Origin: Variibacter gotjawalensis
GTDB taxonomy: Bacteria; Pseudomonadota; Alphaproteobacteria; Rhizobiales; Xanthobacteraceae
Direction of reading: 5' to 3'
Length of the DNA stretch: 64,000 nt
Assembly (NCBI RefSeq): GCF_002355335.1
Contig: NZ_AP014946.1
Location: 2,185,501-2,249,500 of the forward strand
In this document: positions 9,359-18,343 of the stretch, piece after piece
How positions within the stretch are numbered: the first letter of the stretch is position 1
Layout of the letters: each line of letters begins with the position of its first letter
Program-made: the position numbers and the translations under genes
Notes under the pieces: model-generated
The model's database searches: none
Told to the model about the DNA's origin: nothing
What the model saw: only the letters and a program-made list of their open reading frames with translations

Positions 9359-10501
9359 ATGATAAACGGCATTCTCGCAACCATCGCGCTCGGAATTTGG
9401 ACGTATCTGCTTACGGTTCACGGTCGATTCTGGCTGGGCACCGAGCGCGACGACGCGCCTGTGGCCGATCCGGAGACCTGGCCGGATGTTGTTGCCGTGG
9501 TTCCGGCCCGCGACGAGGCCGAGAACATCGCCGAATGCATCCGCTCGCTGGTCGCGCAGGACTATCCGGGCAAATTCCGCGCCGTGCTGGTCGACGACAA
9601 CTCGACCGACAATACCGCCGGCATTGCGCGCGCTGCGGCACATGGCTCGACGCGGCTCGAGGTCGTCACCGGCCAGCCGCTAGCGCTAGGTTGGACCGGG
9701 AAACTCTATGCGGTGAAGCAGGGCATCGAAGCCGCCGAGGCGGACGGCTCACCGCGCTACATTCTCCTCACCGACGCCGACATCGCGCATACGCCGGATT
9801 CGGTTCGCTGGCTCGTCGCCTTCGCCGAGAAGCGCGGCAACGTCCTCACGTCATTCATGGCGAAGCTGCGCTGCGAGACGCTCGCCGAGCGCATCCACAT
9901 CCCGGCCTTCATCTTCTTCTTCCAGATGCTCTACCCATTTCCGTGGGTGAACCGCCGCGAAAGCCCAATGGCGGCGGCAGCCGGTGGCTGCATGCTGGTG
10001 CGCGCCGACGCGCTGAAGGCGGCGGGCGGCATCGATGTCATTCGTGGCGCGCTGATCGACGATTGTTCTCTCGGCGCCGTCATGAAGAAGCAGGGTCCGA
10101 TCTGGCTCGGCCTGACGGATCGCGCGCACAGCATCCGCCCCTACGATTTCGCGGACTGCCGCAAGATGGTTGCGCGCTCCGCTTTCGCGCAGCTGAAGTT
10201 TTCCTATGTGCTGCTGCTGGGCACCGTGCTCGGCATGGCGATGACCTATCTGGTGCCGCCGGTCGTCACGATTATCGGCAGCGGCGGCGGACAACTGATG
10301 GCAGCGGCAGCGTGGGGCATGATGGCGCTCGCCTTCCAGCCGACACTGCGCTTCTACAAAATGTCGCCGCTGTGGGGCTTGGCGCTGCCAGGCATCGCAC
10401 TGCTCTACAGCCTCTACACGATCGACTCCGCGTATCAGTATCTGCGCGGACGCGGCGGCGCCTGGAAGGGCCGCATGCAAGCCAACGTGGCGCAGCAATG
10501 A
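9359..10501 (+). CDS. hpnB: Hopanoid-associated glycosyltransferase HpnB (GT2)
   Basis: A 380-residue membrane-bound family 2 glycosyltransferase. An N-terminal hydrophobic helix is followed by a GT-A domain with VVPARDEAENI, VLVDDNSTDNT and the DADIAHTP (DxD) segment. Later comes GGIDVIRGALIDDCSLG (the ED/DD region), then two or three C-terminal membrane spans (about 290-360). It is first in the hpnBCDE-shc-hpnG run and overlaps hpnC by ATGA. The precise sugar or acceptor is not known for most members; the name rests on family resemblance and its place in the cluster. No strong Shine-Dalgarno is seen in front of the ATG. Confidence 0.88.
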   Translation: MINGILATIALGIWTYLLTVHGRFWLGTERDDAPVADPETWPDVVAVVPARDEAENIAECIRSLVAQDYPGKFRAVLVDDNSTDNTAGIARAAAHGSTRLEVVTGQPLALGWTGKLYAVKQGIEAAEADGSPRYILLTDADIAHTPDSVRWLVAFAEKRGNVLTSFMAKLRCETLAERIHIPAFIFFFQMLYPFPWVNRRESPMAAAAGGCMLVRADALKAAGGIDVIRGALIDDCSLGAVMKKQGPIWLGLTDRAHSIRPYDFADCRKMVARSAFAQLKFSYVLLLGTVLGMAMTYLVPPVVTIIGSGGGQLMAAAAWGMMALAFQPTLRFYKMSPLWGLALPGIALLYSLYTIDSAYQYLRGRGGAWKGRMQANVAQQ

Positions 10502-11376
10502 GCGCACCGGCCGATCTCCGCTCCGGCAAGGGGCACAAGGACGAGAATTTCCCGGTCGCGTCGCGCGTCATCCGGCCGGAGCATCGCGCGCCGATCATGG
10601 CCTTCTACGATTTCGTTCGTATCGCCGACGACATCGCGGATCACACGACGTTGAGCCAAACCGAGAAGCTCGCGCATCTCGATCGTCTCGAAGCGACGCT
10701 GCTGGGACAGGACGACAACGAACGCGCCGGAGTCGTGCTGCGCGAAGCGCTCGCAAAGCGCGGTCTCTCGCCGCAGCATGCGCAGGATCTGCTCACCGCG
10801 TTTCGCATGGACGTCACCAAGAGCCGCTACGCGAATTGGGATGAACTCATCCACTATTGCCGCTATTCGGCGATGCCGGTCGGGCGGTTCGTGCTCGACG
10901 TGCATGGTGAGAGCCGCGACACGTGGCCGGCTTCCGACCTCGTCTGCGCCGCACTGCAGATCAACAATCACTTGCAGGATTGCGGCAAGGATTTCCGCGA
11001 GCTCGACCGCGTGTACGTGACGCAGGAGACGTTGAACGCCGCGGGTGTTCCGACCGAAGCGCTCGGCGCGGCCGAGTCTTCGCCGGCGTTACTTGCTGTG
11101 CTGCATGGACTCGCCAAGCGCACTGAAACTCTCATTCGCGACGGCGCGCCTCTCGTCCGCCAAATTCGCGACGGCCGCCTTGCGTTGGAAATCAGCGTTA
11201 TCGTGACCCTGGCCGAGCGTATCAACGCAATGCTGCAGGCGCGCGATCCGCTCAAGGATCGCGTGCATCTCGGCAAGGGCGCGATGGCCGGCATCGCGCT
11301 GACGGGCCTTATCAAAGGTGCGTTCGGCCGCCTGTTCTCGCGCCGTTCGTCAGCCGCGCAAACGGTGCAGCGATGA
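10498..11376 (+). CDS. hpnC: Squalene-forming enzyme HpnC (hydroxysqualene synthase)
   Basis: A 292-residue isoprenoid synthase of the squalene/phytoene synthase fold. With HpnD and HpnE it turns two farnesyl diphosphates into squalene by way of presqualene diphosphate and hydroxysqualene; HpnC performs the hydroxysqualene step. Asp-rich motifs are FVRIADDIADH (about 40-50) and NNHLQDCGKDFRELDR (about 160-175). The ATG at 10498 overlaps the hpnB stop (ATGA). The same reading frame stays open far upstream inside hpnB, but that part is basic, low-complexity sequence and not part of the gene. It overlaps hpnD by four bases. Confidence 0.93.
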   Translation: MSAPADLRSGKGHKDENFPVASRVIRPEHRAPIMAFYDFVRIADDIADHTTLSQTEKLAHLDRLEATLLGQDDNERAGVVLREALAKRGLSPQHAQDLLTAFRMDVTKSRYANWDELIHYCRYSAMPVGRFVLDVHGESRDTWPASDLVCAALQINNHLQDCGKDFRELDRVYVTQETLNAAGVPTEALGAAESSPALLAVLHGLAKRTETLIRDGAPLVRQIRDGRLALEISVIVTLAERINAMLQARDPLKDRVHLGKGAMAGIALTGLIKGAFGRLFSRRSSAAQTVQR

Positions 11377-12212
11377 GTGTTGCACCGACAACCGAGGAGC
11401 CGACAGCCGCCACGCGCGCCGGCGGTTCCTCGTTCTACATGGCGATGCGCATTCTTCCGCGCGCGCAGCGCGACGCGATGTTCGAGATTTATTCGTTCTG
11501 CCGTCGCGTCGACGACATCGCGGACGAGGGCGGCCCGCGCGATGAGCGCAAGCTCGCGCTCAAGGCCTGGCACAGCGACATTGATGCGCTCTATGCCGGT
11601 GAACGCGTCATCGGCCTCGATGGGCTTGCGCGCGCGGTGAAAGAGTTCGGTCTGCGCCGTGAGGATTTCCACGCCGTGATCGACGGCATGGAAATGGATG
11701 CGATCGAGGACATTCGCGCGCCCGATTGGGCAACGCTCGACCTTTACTGCGATCGCGTCGCGAGCGCAGTCGGGCGGCTTTCGGTTCGTGTTTTCGGCAT
11801 GGAAGAGCAGGCCGGTATCGATCTCGCGTATCATCTCGGCCGCGCGCTGCAACTCACCAACATCTCGCGCGATATCGACGAGGACGCCGACATCGGCCGT
11901 CTTTATCTGCCGCGTGAAGCGCTCGAAGCAGCCGGCATCACGACGACCGATCCGCATGCCGCCATCGCGAGCCCGCGCATCGGCGAGGTCGGCAATGCGG
12001 TCCTGGCGCGCGCCCGCGATCACTTCGCGCGCGCCGACGCAATCATGGCTGCCGCCCCGCGACGCACGGTCAAAGCTCCACGCATCATGGGCGAAGCTTA
12101 TCGTGCTATATTCGACGGGCTTGTCGCGCGCGGCTTTGCGCCGCCGCGCGAGCGCGTCAGCATTTCCAAGCCAAAACTTCTCATCGCCATTTTGAAATAC
12201 GCGTTTATCTGA
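11373..12212 (+). CDS. hpnD: Presqualene diphosphate synthase HpnD
   Basis: A 279-residue head-to-head prenyl synthase, paralogous to HpnC, that makes presqualene diphosphate from two farnesyl diphosphates. The two Asp-rich motifs are clear: SFCRRVDDIADEGG (about residues 38-51) and LTNISRDIDEDADIGRLYLP (about 160-180), which bind Mg2+ and diphosphate. Length is typical. Four-base overlap with hpnC and one-base overlap with hpnE, so the three squalene genes are tightly coupled. Confidence 0.94.
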   Translation: MSVAPTTEEPTAATRAGGSSFYMAMRILPRAQRDAMFEIYSFCRRVDDIADEGGPRDERKLALKAWHSDIDALYAGERVIGLDGLARAVKEFGLRREDFHAVIDGMEMDAIEDIRAPDWATLDLYCDRVASAVGRLSVRVFGMEEQAGIDLAYHLGRALQLTNISRDIDEDADIGRLYLPREALEAAGITTTDPHAAIASPRIGEVGNAVLARARDHFARADAIMAAAPRRTVKAPRIMGEAYRAIFDGLVARGFAPPRERVSISKPKLLIAILKYAFI

Positions 12213-13459
12213 TGCCCAGCACAGTCCACATCATTGGTGCCGGCCTTGCCGGTCTCGCCGCTGCCATTCGCCTGCAGGAGAATGGCTATCGCACGATCGT
12301 GCATGAGGCGACCGGCCATGTCGGCGGCCGCTGCCGCTCGTTCTACGATGCAGCGACAGACCTCGTGATCGACAACGGCAACCACCTTCTGCTGTCGGCG
12401 AACCACGCAGTGCTCGAATATGCGCGCACGCTCGGCACCGAAGACCGTCTCTCCGGTCCGGCGAAACCCGATTTCGATTTCTACGACCTCAAGAGCAATC
12501 TTCACTGGAAGCTGCGTATCAGCCCGGGCCGGATACCGTGGTGGGTCTTCGATCCGAAGAGCCGCGTGCCCGGCACGACGACAGTCGACTATCTCAAGCT
12601 CGTGCCGTTGCTGATGTCGAGCAGCGACAAGCCGCTCGCCGATGTTATTCCGACCAGTGGCGTCCTCTACGAGCGCCTGATCCAGCCGTTGATGTTGGCG
12701 GCGCTCAACGTCGATCCGAAGACCGGATCGTCGGCGCTGGCCGCGCAAGTCGTGCGCGAGACGCTTGCGGCCGGTGGTCAGCAGTGCCGACCGCTGATCG
12801 CGAGCACAGGTCTGAGTGACGTGCTCATCGAGCCCGCCGTCGCGCGTATCACCGAGGGGCACGGCGAAGTGCGTATGCGTCACGAACTGCGCCGCATCCT
12901 CCACGAGGGCGACCGCGCGACCGCGCTCGACTTCGGCGAGAACACGATCCTGCTCGAAGGGGACGACGCCGTCGTCGTCGCGGTCCCGGCTTACGCCGCC
13001 GCGACGCTGATCCCAGGCCTCAACGTGCCGACCGACATGCGACCAATCCTCAACGTGCATTTCGCGATCAAGCCTCCGAAGGGCGTTTCGCAATTGATCG
13101 GCGTCGTCAACGCGACCACCGAGTGGATTTTCGCGTTTCCTAACCGGCTTTCGGTCACGGTTAGCGGCGCCGAGCGCCTGATGGCCGAGCCGCGCGAGCA
13201 GCTAGCAGAGGCGATCTGGCAAGAGGTCGCGGCAGTCACGGGCCTTACCGGCACGCCGATGCCGCGGTGGCAGATCGTCCGCGAGCGCCGTGCGACTTTT
13301 GCCTCAATTCCAGCCGAAAACGCCAAGCGACCCGGCACGGCTACGCGCTGGAAAAACGTGGCCCTCGCGGGCGATTTCACCCAGACCGGCCTGCCGGCGA
13401 CGCTCGAGGGCGCAACGCGCTCCGGCAATCGCGCGGCCGATCTTCTGATGAGCAGATAA
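12212..13459 (+). CDS. hpnE: Hydroxysqualene reductase/dehydroxylase HpnE (FAD-dependent)
   Basis: A 415-residue flavoprotein of the amine oxidase/phytoene desaturase type that reduces hydroxysqualene to squalene. It opens with the dinucleotide-binding motif HIIGAGLAGLAAAIRL, continues with a GGRCRS segment (residues about 33-38) and ends with the FAD-contacting ALAGDFTQTGLPATLEGA region. It lies between hpnD (one-base overlap, ATGATG-like junction) and shc (one-base overlap, TAATG), in the canonical hpnCDE order. Confidence 0.94.
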   Translation: MPSTVHIIGAGLAGLAAAIRLQENGYRTIVHEATGHVGGRCRSFYDAATDLVIDNGNHLLLSANHAVLEYARTLGTEDRLSGPAKPDFDFYDLKSNLHWKLRISPGRIPWWVFDPKSRVPGTTTVDYLKLVPLLMSSSDKPLADVIPTSGVLYERLIQPLMLAALNVDPKTGSSALAAQVVRETLAAGGQQCRPLIASTGLSDVLIEPAVARITEGHGEVRMRHELRRILHEGDRATALDFGENTILLEGDDAVVVAVPAYAAATLIPGLNVPTDMRPILNVHFAIKPPKGVSQLIGVVNATTEWIFAFPNRLSVTVSGAERLMAEPREQLAEAIWQEVAAVTGLTGTPMPRWQIVRERRATFASIPAENAKRPGTATRWKNVALAGDFTQTGLPATLEGATRSGNRAADLLMSR

Positions 13460-15411
13460 TGGATCAAAGCGCGACACTCCCCCGCGAAGTCTTGGAGCGC
13501 CACATCGGCAAAGCGACCGATGCGCTTCTCGCGGACCAGAAGCCGGACGGCCATTGGGTCTTCGAGCTCGAAGCCGACGCGACGATTCCGGCCGAATACG
13601 TCCTCATGCGCCACTATCTTGGCGAGCCGGTAGCGCACGAACTCGAGCGAAAGATCGCGGTTTATCTCCGCCGCATTCAGGGCAAGCACGGCGGCTGGCC
13701 TCTGTTCCACGACGGCGCCTTCGACATGAGCGCTAGCGTGAAGGCTTATTTGGCGCTCAAGATGATCGGCGAGGATATCAATGCGCCGCACATGACGCGC
13801 GCGCGCGAAGCGATCTTGTCGCGCGGCGGCGCCGTCTACTCGAACGTCTTCACGCGCATTCTGCTGTCGCTCTACGGCGTCATTCCGTGGAAGGCCGTGC
13901 CCGTGATGCCGGTCGAGATCATGCTGCTGCCGAAGTGGTTCCCGTTCCACCTCGACAAAGTTTCGTATTGGGCGCGTACCGTGATCGCGCCGCTGCTCGT
14001 GTTGCAGGCTTTGAAGCCGCGCGCGCGCAACAAACTCGGTGTGAAGATTGACGAGCTGTTCCATCAGGATCCGCAGACAGTCGGCCCACCGACGCGCGCC
14101 GCGCATCAGAAGGCGTCGTGGTTCTACGGCTTCCGCGTCATCGACGCGTGCTTGCGTGTCGTCGAGCCGTTCTTTCCGAAGAGCATCCGCAAGCGCGCGA
14201 TCGATCGCGCGGTGTCGTTCGTCACCGAGCGGCTCAACGGCGAGGACGGCCTCGGCGCGATTTTCCCCGCGATGGCGAATTCCGTCATGATGTACGACGT
14301 GCTCGGCGTGCCGGAAGACGATCCGCGCCGCGCCATCGCGCGTCACTCGATCGAGAAGCTTCTCATCATCAAGGATGAGGAGGCCTACTGCCAGCCGTGC
14401 CTTTCGCCGGTGTGGGACACTGCACTCGTGACACACGCGCTCTTAGAGTCGGGTGGTGAGAAGGCTGTCGCGCAAGCCGTCAAAGGCCTCGATTGGCTCA
14501 AGCCTTTGCAAGTTCTCGACGTGAAAGGCGATTGGGCCGAAGCGCGGCCGAACGTTCGTCCCGGCGGCTGGGCATTCCAGTATCGCAACGATCACTATCC
14601 GGATCTCGACGACACCGCGGTGGTCGTGATGGCGATGGATCGCTCGCGCGGCCTCGGCACCGAGGCGCGGTTCGAGGAAGCCATCGCGCGCGGCCGCGAA
14701 TGGATCGAAGGCTTGCAGAGCCACGACGGCGGCTATGCGGCGTTCGATGCCGACAACACCTATTATTACCTCAACAACATCCCGTTCGCGGATCACGGCG
14801 CGTTGCTCGATCCGCCGACCGAGGACGTGACGGCGCGTTGCGTCTCGATGCTCGCGCAGCTCGGCGACACGATTGAGAAAAATCCGAACCTCAAGCGCGC
14901 GGTCGAATACTTGCGCAAGACGCAGATGCCGGAAGGCTCGTGGTATGGCCGCTGGGGCCTCAACTACATCTACGGCACGTGGTCCGTGATGTGCGCGCTC
15001 AACGCCGCCGGCGTCGATCAGAAAGACGACATGATGCGGCGCGGCGTCGCGTGGCTGCTCAAGATCCAGAACGCCGATGGCGGCTGGGGCGAGGATGGCG
15101 TGAGCTATAAGCTCGACTACCGCGGCTACGAACCGGCGCCGAGCACCGCATCGCAGACCGCGTGGGCGATGCTGGCGCTGATGGCGGCAGGCGAGGGCAA
15201 CAATCCTGCGGTCGAGCGCGGCGTCGCCTATCTCGCAGCGACACAGAACGACGAAGGTTTGTGGGACGAGGAGCGCTACACCGCGACCGGTTTCCCGCGC
15301 GTCTTCTATCTGCGCTACCACGGCTACCGGAAATTCTTCCCGCTGTGGGCGATGGCGCGCTATCGCAACCTGCAGAACGCCAACAGCCCGACCGTCGCGT
15401 ACGGCATGTGA
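13459..15411 (+). CDS. shc: Squalene-hopene cyclase
   Basis: A 650-residue class II triterpene cyclase (HpnF) that folds squalene into hopene/hopanol at the inner membrane. The acid motif DLDDTA is at residues 382-387 (codons from 14602). QW-type repeats that stabilise the alpha/alpha barrels occur along the protein, for example the segments around QKPDGHWVFE, QSHDGGYAAFD, QMPEGSWYGRWG, QNADGGWGED and QNDEGLWDEE. An in-frame start 64 codons upstream lies within hpnE and encodes unrelated basic sequence, so the ATG sharing a base with the hpnE TAA was taken. Length fits the family (about 630-680). Confidence 0.97.
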   Translation: MDQSATLPREVLERHIGKATDALLADQKPDGHWVFELEADATIPAEYVLMRHYLGEPVAHELERKIAVYLRRIQGKHGGWPLFHDGAFDMSASVKAYLALKMIGEDINAPHMTRAREAILSRGGAVYSNVFTRILLSLYGVIPWKAVPVMPVEIMLLPKWFPFHLDKVSYWARTVIAPLLVLQALKPRARNKLGVKIDELFHQDPQTVGPPTRAAHQKASWFYGFRVIDACLRVVEPFFPKSIRKRAIDRAVSFVTERLNGEDGLGAIFPAMANSVMMYDVLGVPEDDPRRAIARHSIEKLLIIKDEEAYCQPCLSPVWDTALVTHALLESGGEKAVAQAVKGLDWLKPLQVLDVKGDWAEARPNVRPGGWAFQYRNDHYPDLDDTAVVVMAMDRSRGLGTEARFEEAIARGREWIEGLQSHDGGYAAFDADNTYYYLNNIPFADHGALLDPPTEDVTARCVSMLAQLGDTIEKNPNLKRAVEYLRKTQMPEGSWYGRWGLNYIYGTWSVMCALNAAGVDQKDDMMRRGVAWLLKIQNADGGWGEDGVSYKLDYRGYEPAPSTASQTAWAMLALMAAGEGNNPAVERGVAYLAATQNDEGLWDEERYTATGFPRVFYLRYHGYRKFFPLWAMARYRNLQNANSPTVAYGM

Positions 15412-16082
15412 TGAGCGCGCTTCCGCTCATCGCCGTCGTCGGCCTCACCTTCGAAGAAGCGATCATCGCGGCGCCCGGCATCGTCGTCGTGCGCGGCGGT
15501 GACGGCAGCCGGCTCGACGCAGCGCTCGAAGCAGCGCTGGCGAACGGTGCGCGCGGTCTCATCAGTTTCGGCATCGCGGGCGGCCTTGCGCCGCATGCGC
15601 CGTGCGGCACCGTCGCAGTCGCGACCGAAGTCGTGCACGGCGAAGAGCGCTACACCTGCGATCCCGATTGGACGCTTGCGCTTCTCAAGAAGCTCCCGGA
15701 CGCGCTCGACGGCGTCTTCGCAGGCGTCTCGGCGCCCGTCACGACTCCGGAAGCGAAAGCCGCTCTCCACCAAGCCACCGGCGCGATCACGGTGGATATG
15801 GAATCGCACAAGGTCGCGCGCGCTGCGGCGAAACACGGGCTTCCATTCGCGGCGCTCCGCGCGATCAGCGATCCGGCCGAGCGCGCGCTGCCGCCGTCGG
15901 CTCTCGTCGGCATGACACCGGAAGGTCAAACGAATGCGGGCGCCGTGATGCGATCTCTCGCGCGGCGCCCGCAGGATTTGCCTGGATTGATACGAGCCGG
16001 TCTCGACGTGAAGACCGCGACGGCTGCGTTACTCCGCAGCCGTGAGAGTCTGGGGCCGCTCCTTGGCCTTCTTCTCGATTGA
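15411..16082 (+). CDS. hpnG: Adenosylhopane nucleosidase/phosphorylase HpnG
   Basis: A 223-residue protein of the purine-nucleoside phosphorylase/nucleosidase type. HpnG removes adenine from adenosylhopane to give ribosylhopane, the branch point to bacteriohopanetetrol and aminotriol. Visible are the GISFGIAGG-like glycine segment (LISFGIAGGLAP, about 45-57), the ITVDMESHKVARAA motif (about 124-138; the Met-Glu binds ribose in the fold) and AISDPAE (about 151-157; the Asp contacts the base). It begins at the ATG overlapping the shc stop (TGATG). Its last 54 bases overlap the 3' end of hpnH on the other strand. Confidence 0.92.
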   Translation: MSALPLIAVVGLTFEEAIIAAPGIVVVRGGDGSRLDAALEAALANGARGLISFGIAGGLAPHAPCGTVAVATEVVHGEERYTCDPDWTLALLKKLPDALDGVFAGVSAPVTTPEAKAALHQATGAITVDMESHKVARAAAKHGLPFAALRAISDPAERALPPSALVGMTPEGQTNAGAVMRSLARRPQDLPGLIRAGLDVKTATAALLRSRESLGPLLGLLLD

Positions 16083-17174
16083 TTCCATCTCGTGTTCGAC
16101 GTGCTTGGCGAACACGAACTCGGCCGGGCGCTGATTGGCGAGTGAAATTTCCGGCGCCATCGGGCCGTCCGTGCGGATGCCCGTGAAGGCAAACTTCAGC
16201 GCTTTGAGCGGGTGCGAAATCATCTGATCGGCTGCAGTCGGCTCGTAGCCGCAATGCGCCATGCAGTTCGCACACTTCTCGTACTTGCCGGTGCCGTAGG
16301 AATCCCAGTCGGTGGTTTCCATCAGCTCCTTGTACGTCTTCGTGTAGCCTTCGCCGAGCAGGTAGCACGGCTTCTGCCAACCGAAGATGTTGCGCGTCGG
16401 CATGCCCCACGGCGTGCAGTGATGCTCTTGGTTGCCGGCGAGGAAGTCGAGGAAGAGCGGCGAGTGGACGAAGTTCCACTTCTTGCCCTTGCCGAGTGCG
16501 AACACCTTGCGGAACAATTCCTTCGTCTTCTTGCGGGCGAGGAAGTGCTGCTGGTCCGGTGCGCGCTCGTAGGCGTAGCCGGGCGAGATCGAAACGCCGA
16601 CGCCGAGCTCCTTACAGAAGTCGAGATACCCCGCGATGTCCTCGGCCGAGTGGCCGTCGAAGATTGTCGCGTTGACGTTGACGGCGAAGCCCGCGGCGCG
16701 CGCGGCCTTGATCGCCGAAACGGCCTTATCGAACACGCCGTCCTGGCAGACGGCCTTGTCGTGGTGATCCTTCAGGCCATCGAGATGGACCGAAAAGAAC
16801 AGATACGGCGACGGCTTGAAGAGGTGCAGCTTCTTCTCGAGCAGCAGCGCGTTCGTGCAGAGCGAGACGAACACTTTGCGCTCGATGATGCCCGCAACGA
16901 TTTCGCCGATCTCCTTGTGGATCAGCGGCTCGCCGCCCGGAATGGCGACCATCGGCGCACCGCACTCGTCGACAGCCTGCAGGCACTCTTCGACGGTCAT
17001 GCGGCGATTGAGAATCGGCGCCGGATAATCGATCTTGCCGCAGCCCGCGCAAGCGAGGTTGCAGCGGAACAACGGCTCCAGCATCAGCACGAGCGGATAG
17101 CGCTTGTTGCCAAGCAGCTTCTGCTTGATGAGGTACGTGCCGAGCTTGATCTCTTTTAGAAACGGAACGGGCAT
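16029..17174 (-). CDS. hpnH: Radical SAM adenosylhopane synthase HpnH
   Basis: A 381-residue radical S-adenosylmethionine enzyme that joins the 5'-deoxyadenosyl group to diploptene, giving adenosylhopane, the first extended C35 hopanoid. The [4Fe-4S] motif CNLACAGC holds Cys38, Cys42 and Cys45; GGEPLIH (SAM binding) follows. The C-terminal part has further Cys residues (KYEKCANCMAHCGYEP) typical of HpnH. The ATG at 17174 has a good GGAG about 10 bases upstream and matches the usual start; a TTG 10 codons earlier is less likely. It follows ispH by 26 bases on the same strand and so is cotranscribed with it. Its 3' end runs 54 bases into hpnG. Confidence 0.96.
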   Translation of the reverse strand: MPVPFLKEIKLGTYLIKQKLLGNKRYPLVLMLEPLFRCNLACAGCGKIDYPAPILNRRMTVEECLQAVDECGAPMVAIPGGEPLIHKEIGEIVAGIIERKVFVSLCTNALLLEKKLHLFKPSPYLFFSVHLDGLKDHHDKAVCQDGVFDKAVSAIKAARAAGFAVNVNATIFDGHSAEDIAGYLDFCKELGVGVSISPGYAYERAPDQQHFLARKKTKELFRKVFALGKGKKWNFVHSPLFLDFLAGNQEHHCTPWGMPTRNIFGWQKPCYLLGEGYTKTYKELMETTDWDSYGTGKYEKCANCMAHCGYEPTAADQMISHPLKALKFAFTGIRTDGPMAPEISLANQRPAEFVFAKHVEHEMESIEKKAKERPQTLTAAE

Positions 17175-17200
17175 CTTTACTTTCTCCACCAGCAGACGGA

Positions 17201-18157
17201 TCAACGGCCGTTGCTGATCGTATGGGCTGTCTTCACATCGGCCAGCACGGCCGGAAGACGAAACTGAACATTCTCTTCACGCCCCGGCAGGGTCGACACT
17301 TCTACCGGGCCTAATCGGCGTAACGCACCGATAACATCTTCAACCAACACTTCCGGTGCTGAAGCCCCGGCTGTGATACCGACAGTCTCGATTCCACGCA
17401 ACCATTCGGCCTTCACCTCGCTACCATCGGCGACAAGAAAGCTGGGTAAGCCCTCTTCTTCCCCGATTTCGCGCAAGCGATTGGAATTAGAACTGTTCTT
17501 GGCGCCGACCATGAGGATGAGATCAACCACCTTAGCTAAGTCGCGGACCGCCGACTGACGGTTCTGCGTCGCATAGCAGATATCCCGTGTTTCTGGTCCC
17601 ACAAGGTCCTTAAAACGTCGTTGCAGGGCTTCGATGATACCGCGCGTGTCGTCGACGCTGAGCGTCGTCTGCGTCACATAAGCGACCGGCGTGTCGACCG
17701 GGATATCCAGCGTGGCAACGTCAGCTTCGGTCTGCACCAGAGCCACCGGCGCATCGATCTGACCGAGTGTGCCTTCGACCTCGGGGTGACCTGCGTGGCC
17801 GATGAGGATCAGCTTGCGGCCTTGGCTGACATATCGCTTGCCTTGGTTGTGCACCTTCGTGACGAGCGGGCAGGTGGCATCAAGCACCGGAAGATTACGC
17901 GAGGCTGCGTCGGCCTCGACCACCTTCGCGACGCCGTGCGCCGAGAAGATTGCGATCGCGCCATCCGGGATCTCGGAGACTTCCGCGACAAAACGCGCGC
18001 CGCGATCTTTCAGGCTCTCGACCACGTATTTGTTATGCACGATCTCGTGGCGGACATAGACCGGCGGCCCGAACTTCTCGATCGCCCGTTCGACGATCTC
18101 GATCGCTCGTACCACTCCGGCACAGAAACCGCGGGGTTGCGCCAAAATAACTTTCAT
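17201..18157 (-). CDS. ispH: 4-hydroxy-3-methylbut-2-enyl diphosphate reductase
   Basis: A 318-residue iron-sulphur enzyme (LytB) that performs the last step of the MEP pathway, making IPP and DMAPP. The three cluster ligands are Cys12 (RGFCAGV), Cys96 (DATCPLV) and Cys194 (ICYATQNRQ); the HEIVHN and SAHG histidine motifs are present. An earlier in-frame GTG 14 codons upstream has no support; the ATG at 18157 gives the standard [14 protein letters not shown] start. It precedes hpnH and follows dxs on the same strand, so MEP-pathway flux and hopanoid side-chain extension are probably co-expressed. Confidence 0.96.
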   Translation of the reverse strand: MKVILAQPRGFCAGVVRAIEIVERAIEKFGPPVYVRHEIVHNKYVVESLKDRGARFVAEVSEIPDGAIAIFSAHGVAKVVEADAASRNLPVLDATCPLVTKVHNQGKRYVSQGRKLILIGHAGHPEVEGTLGQIDAPVALVQTEADVATLDIPVDTPVAYVTQTTLSVDDTRGIIEALQRRFKDLVGPETRDICYATQNRQSAVRDLAKVVDLILMVGAKNSSNSNRLREIGEEEGLPSFLVADGSEVKAEWLRGIETVGITAGASAPEVLVEDVIGALRRLGPVEVSTLPGREENVQFRLPAVLADVKTAHTISNGR

Positions 18158-18343
18158 CGACCAGTCAGGCTCCTGCGCGCTTCCAATACGGGAACGCACT
18201 CTCTCTGAACGTCAAAGCCGCACATCCAGCGCCCCGCCGCCGAATGATTGGCCCTATGGGTGAATGCGGCTTCCGCCAAGCCGCCCGTGAGAACCGAAAG
18301 AGTGGCCCACCCCAATGGACCATCCTCCGGCTCGCGTACTGCC

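Noticed and set aside
9397-10497. N-terminal 367 codons of the frame containing hpnC
   Set aside because: This part lies out of frame inside hpnB and is basic, repetitive sequence; the HpnC family starts at the ATG overlapping the hpnB stop.
12991-14436. Open frame of 481 codons on the minus strand opposite hpnE/shc
   Set aside because: It crosses two strongly identified genes and has the composition of a GC-driven shadow frame.
18266-18284. Stem GCGGCTT/AAGCCGC between dxs and ispH as a terminator
   Set aside because: The stem is only 7 bp and has no T-run on the minus strand, so termination is not supported.
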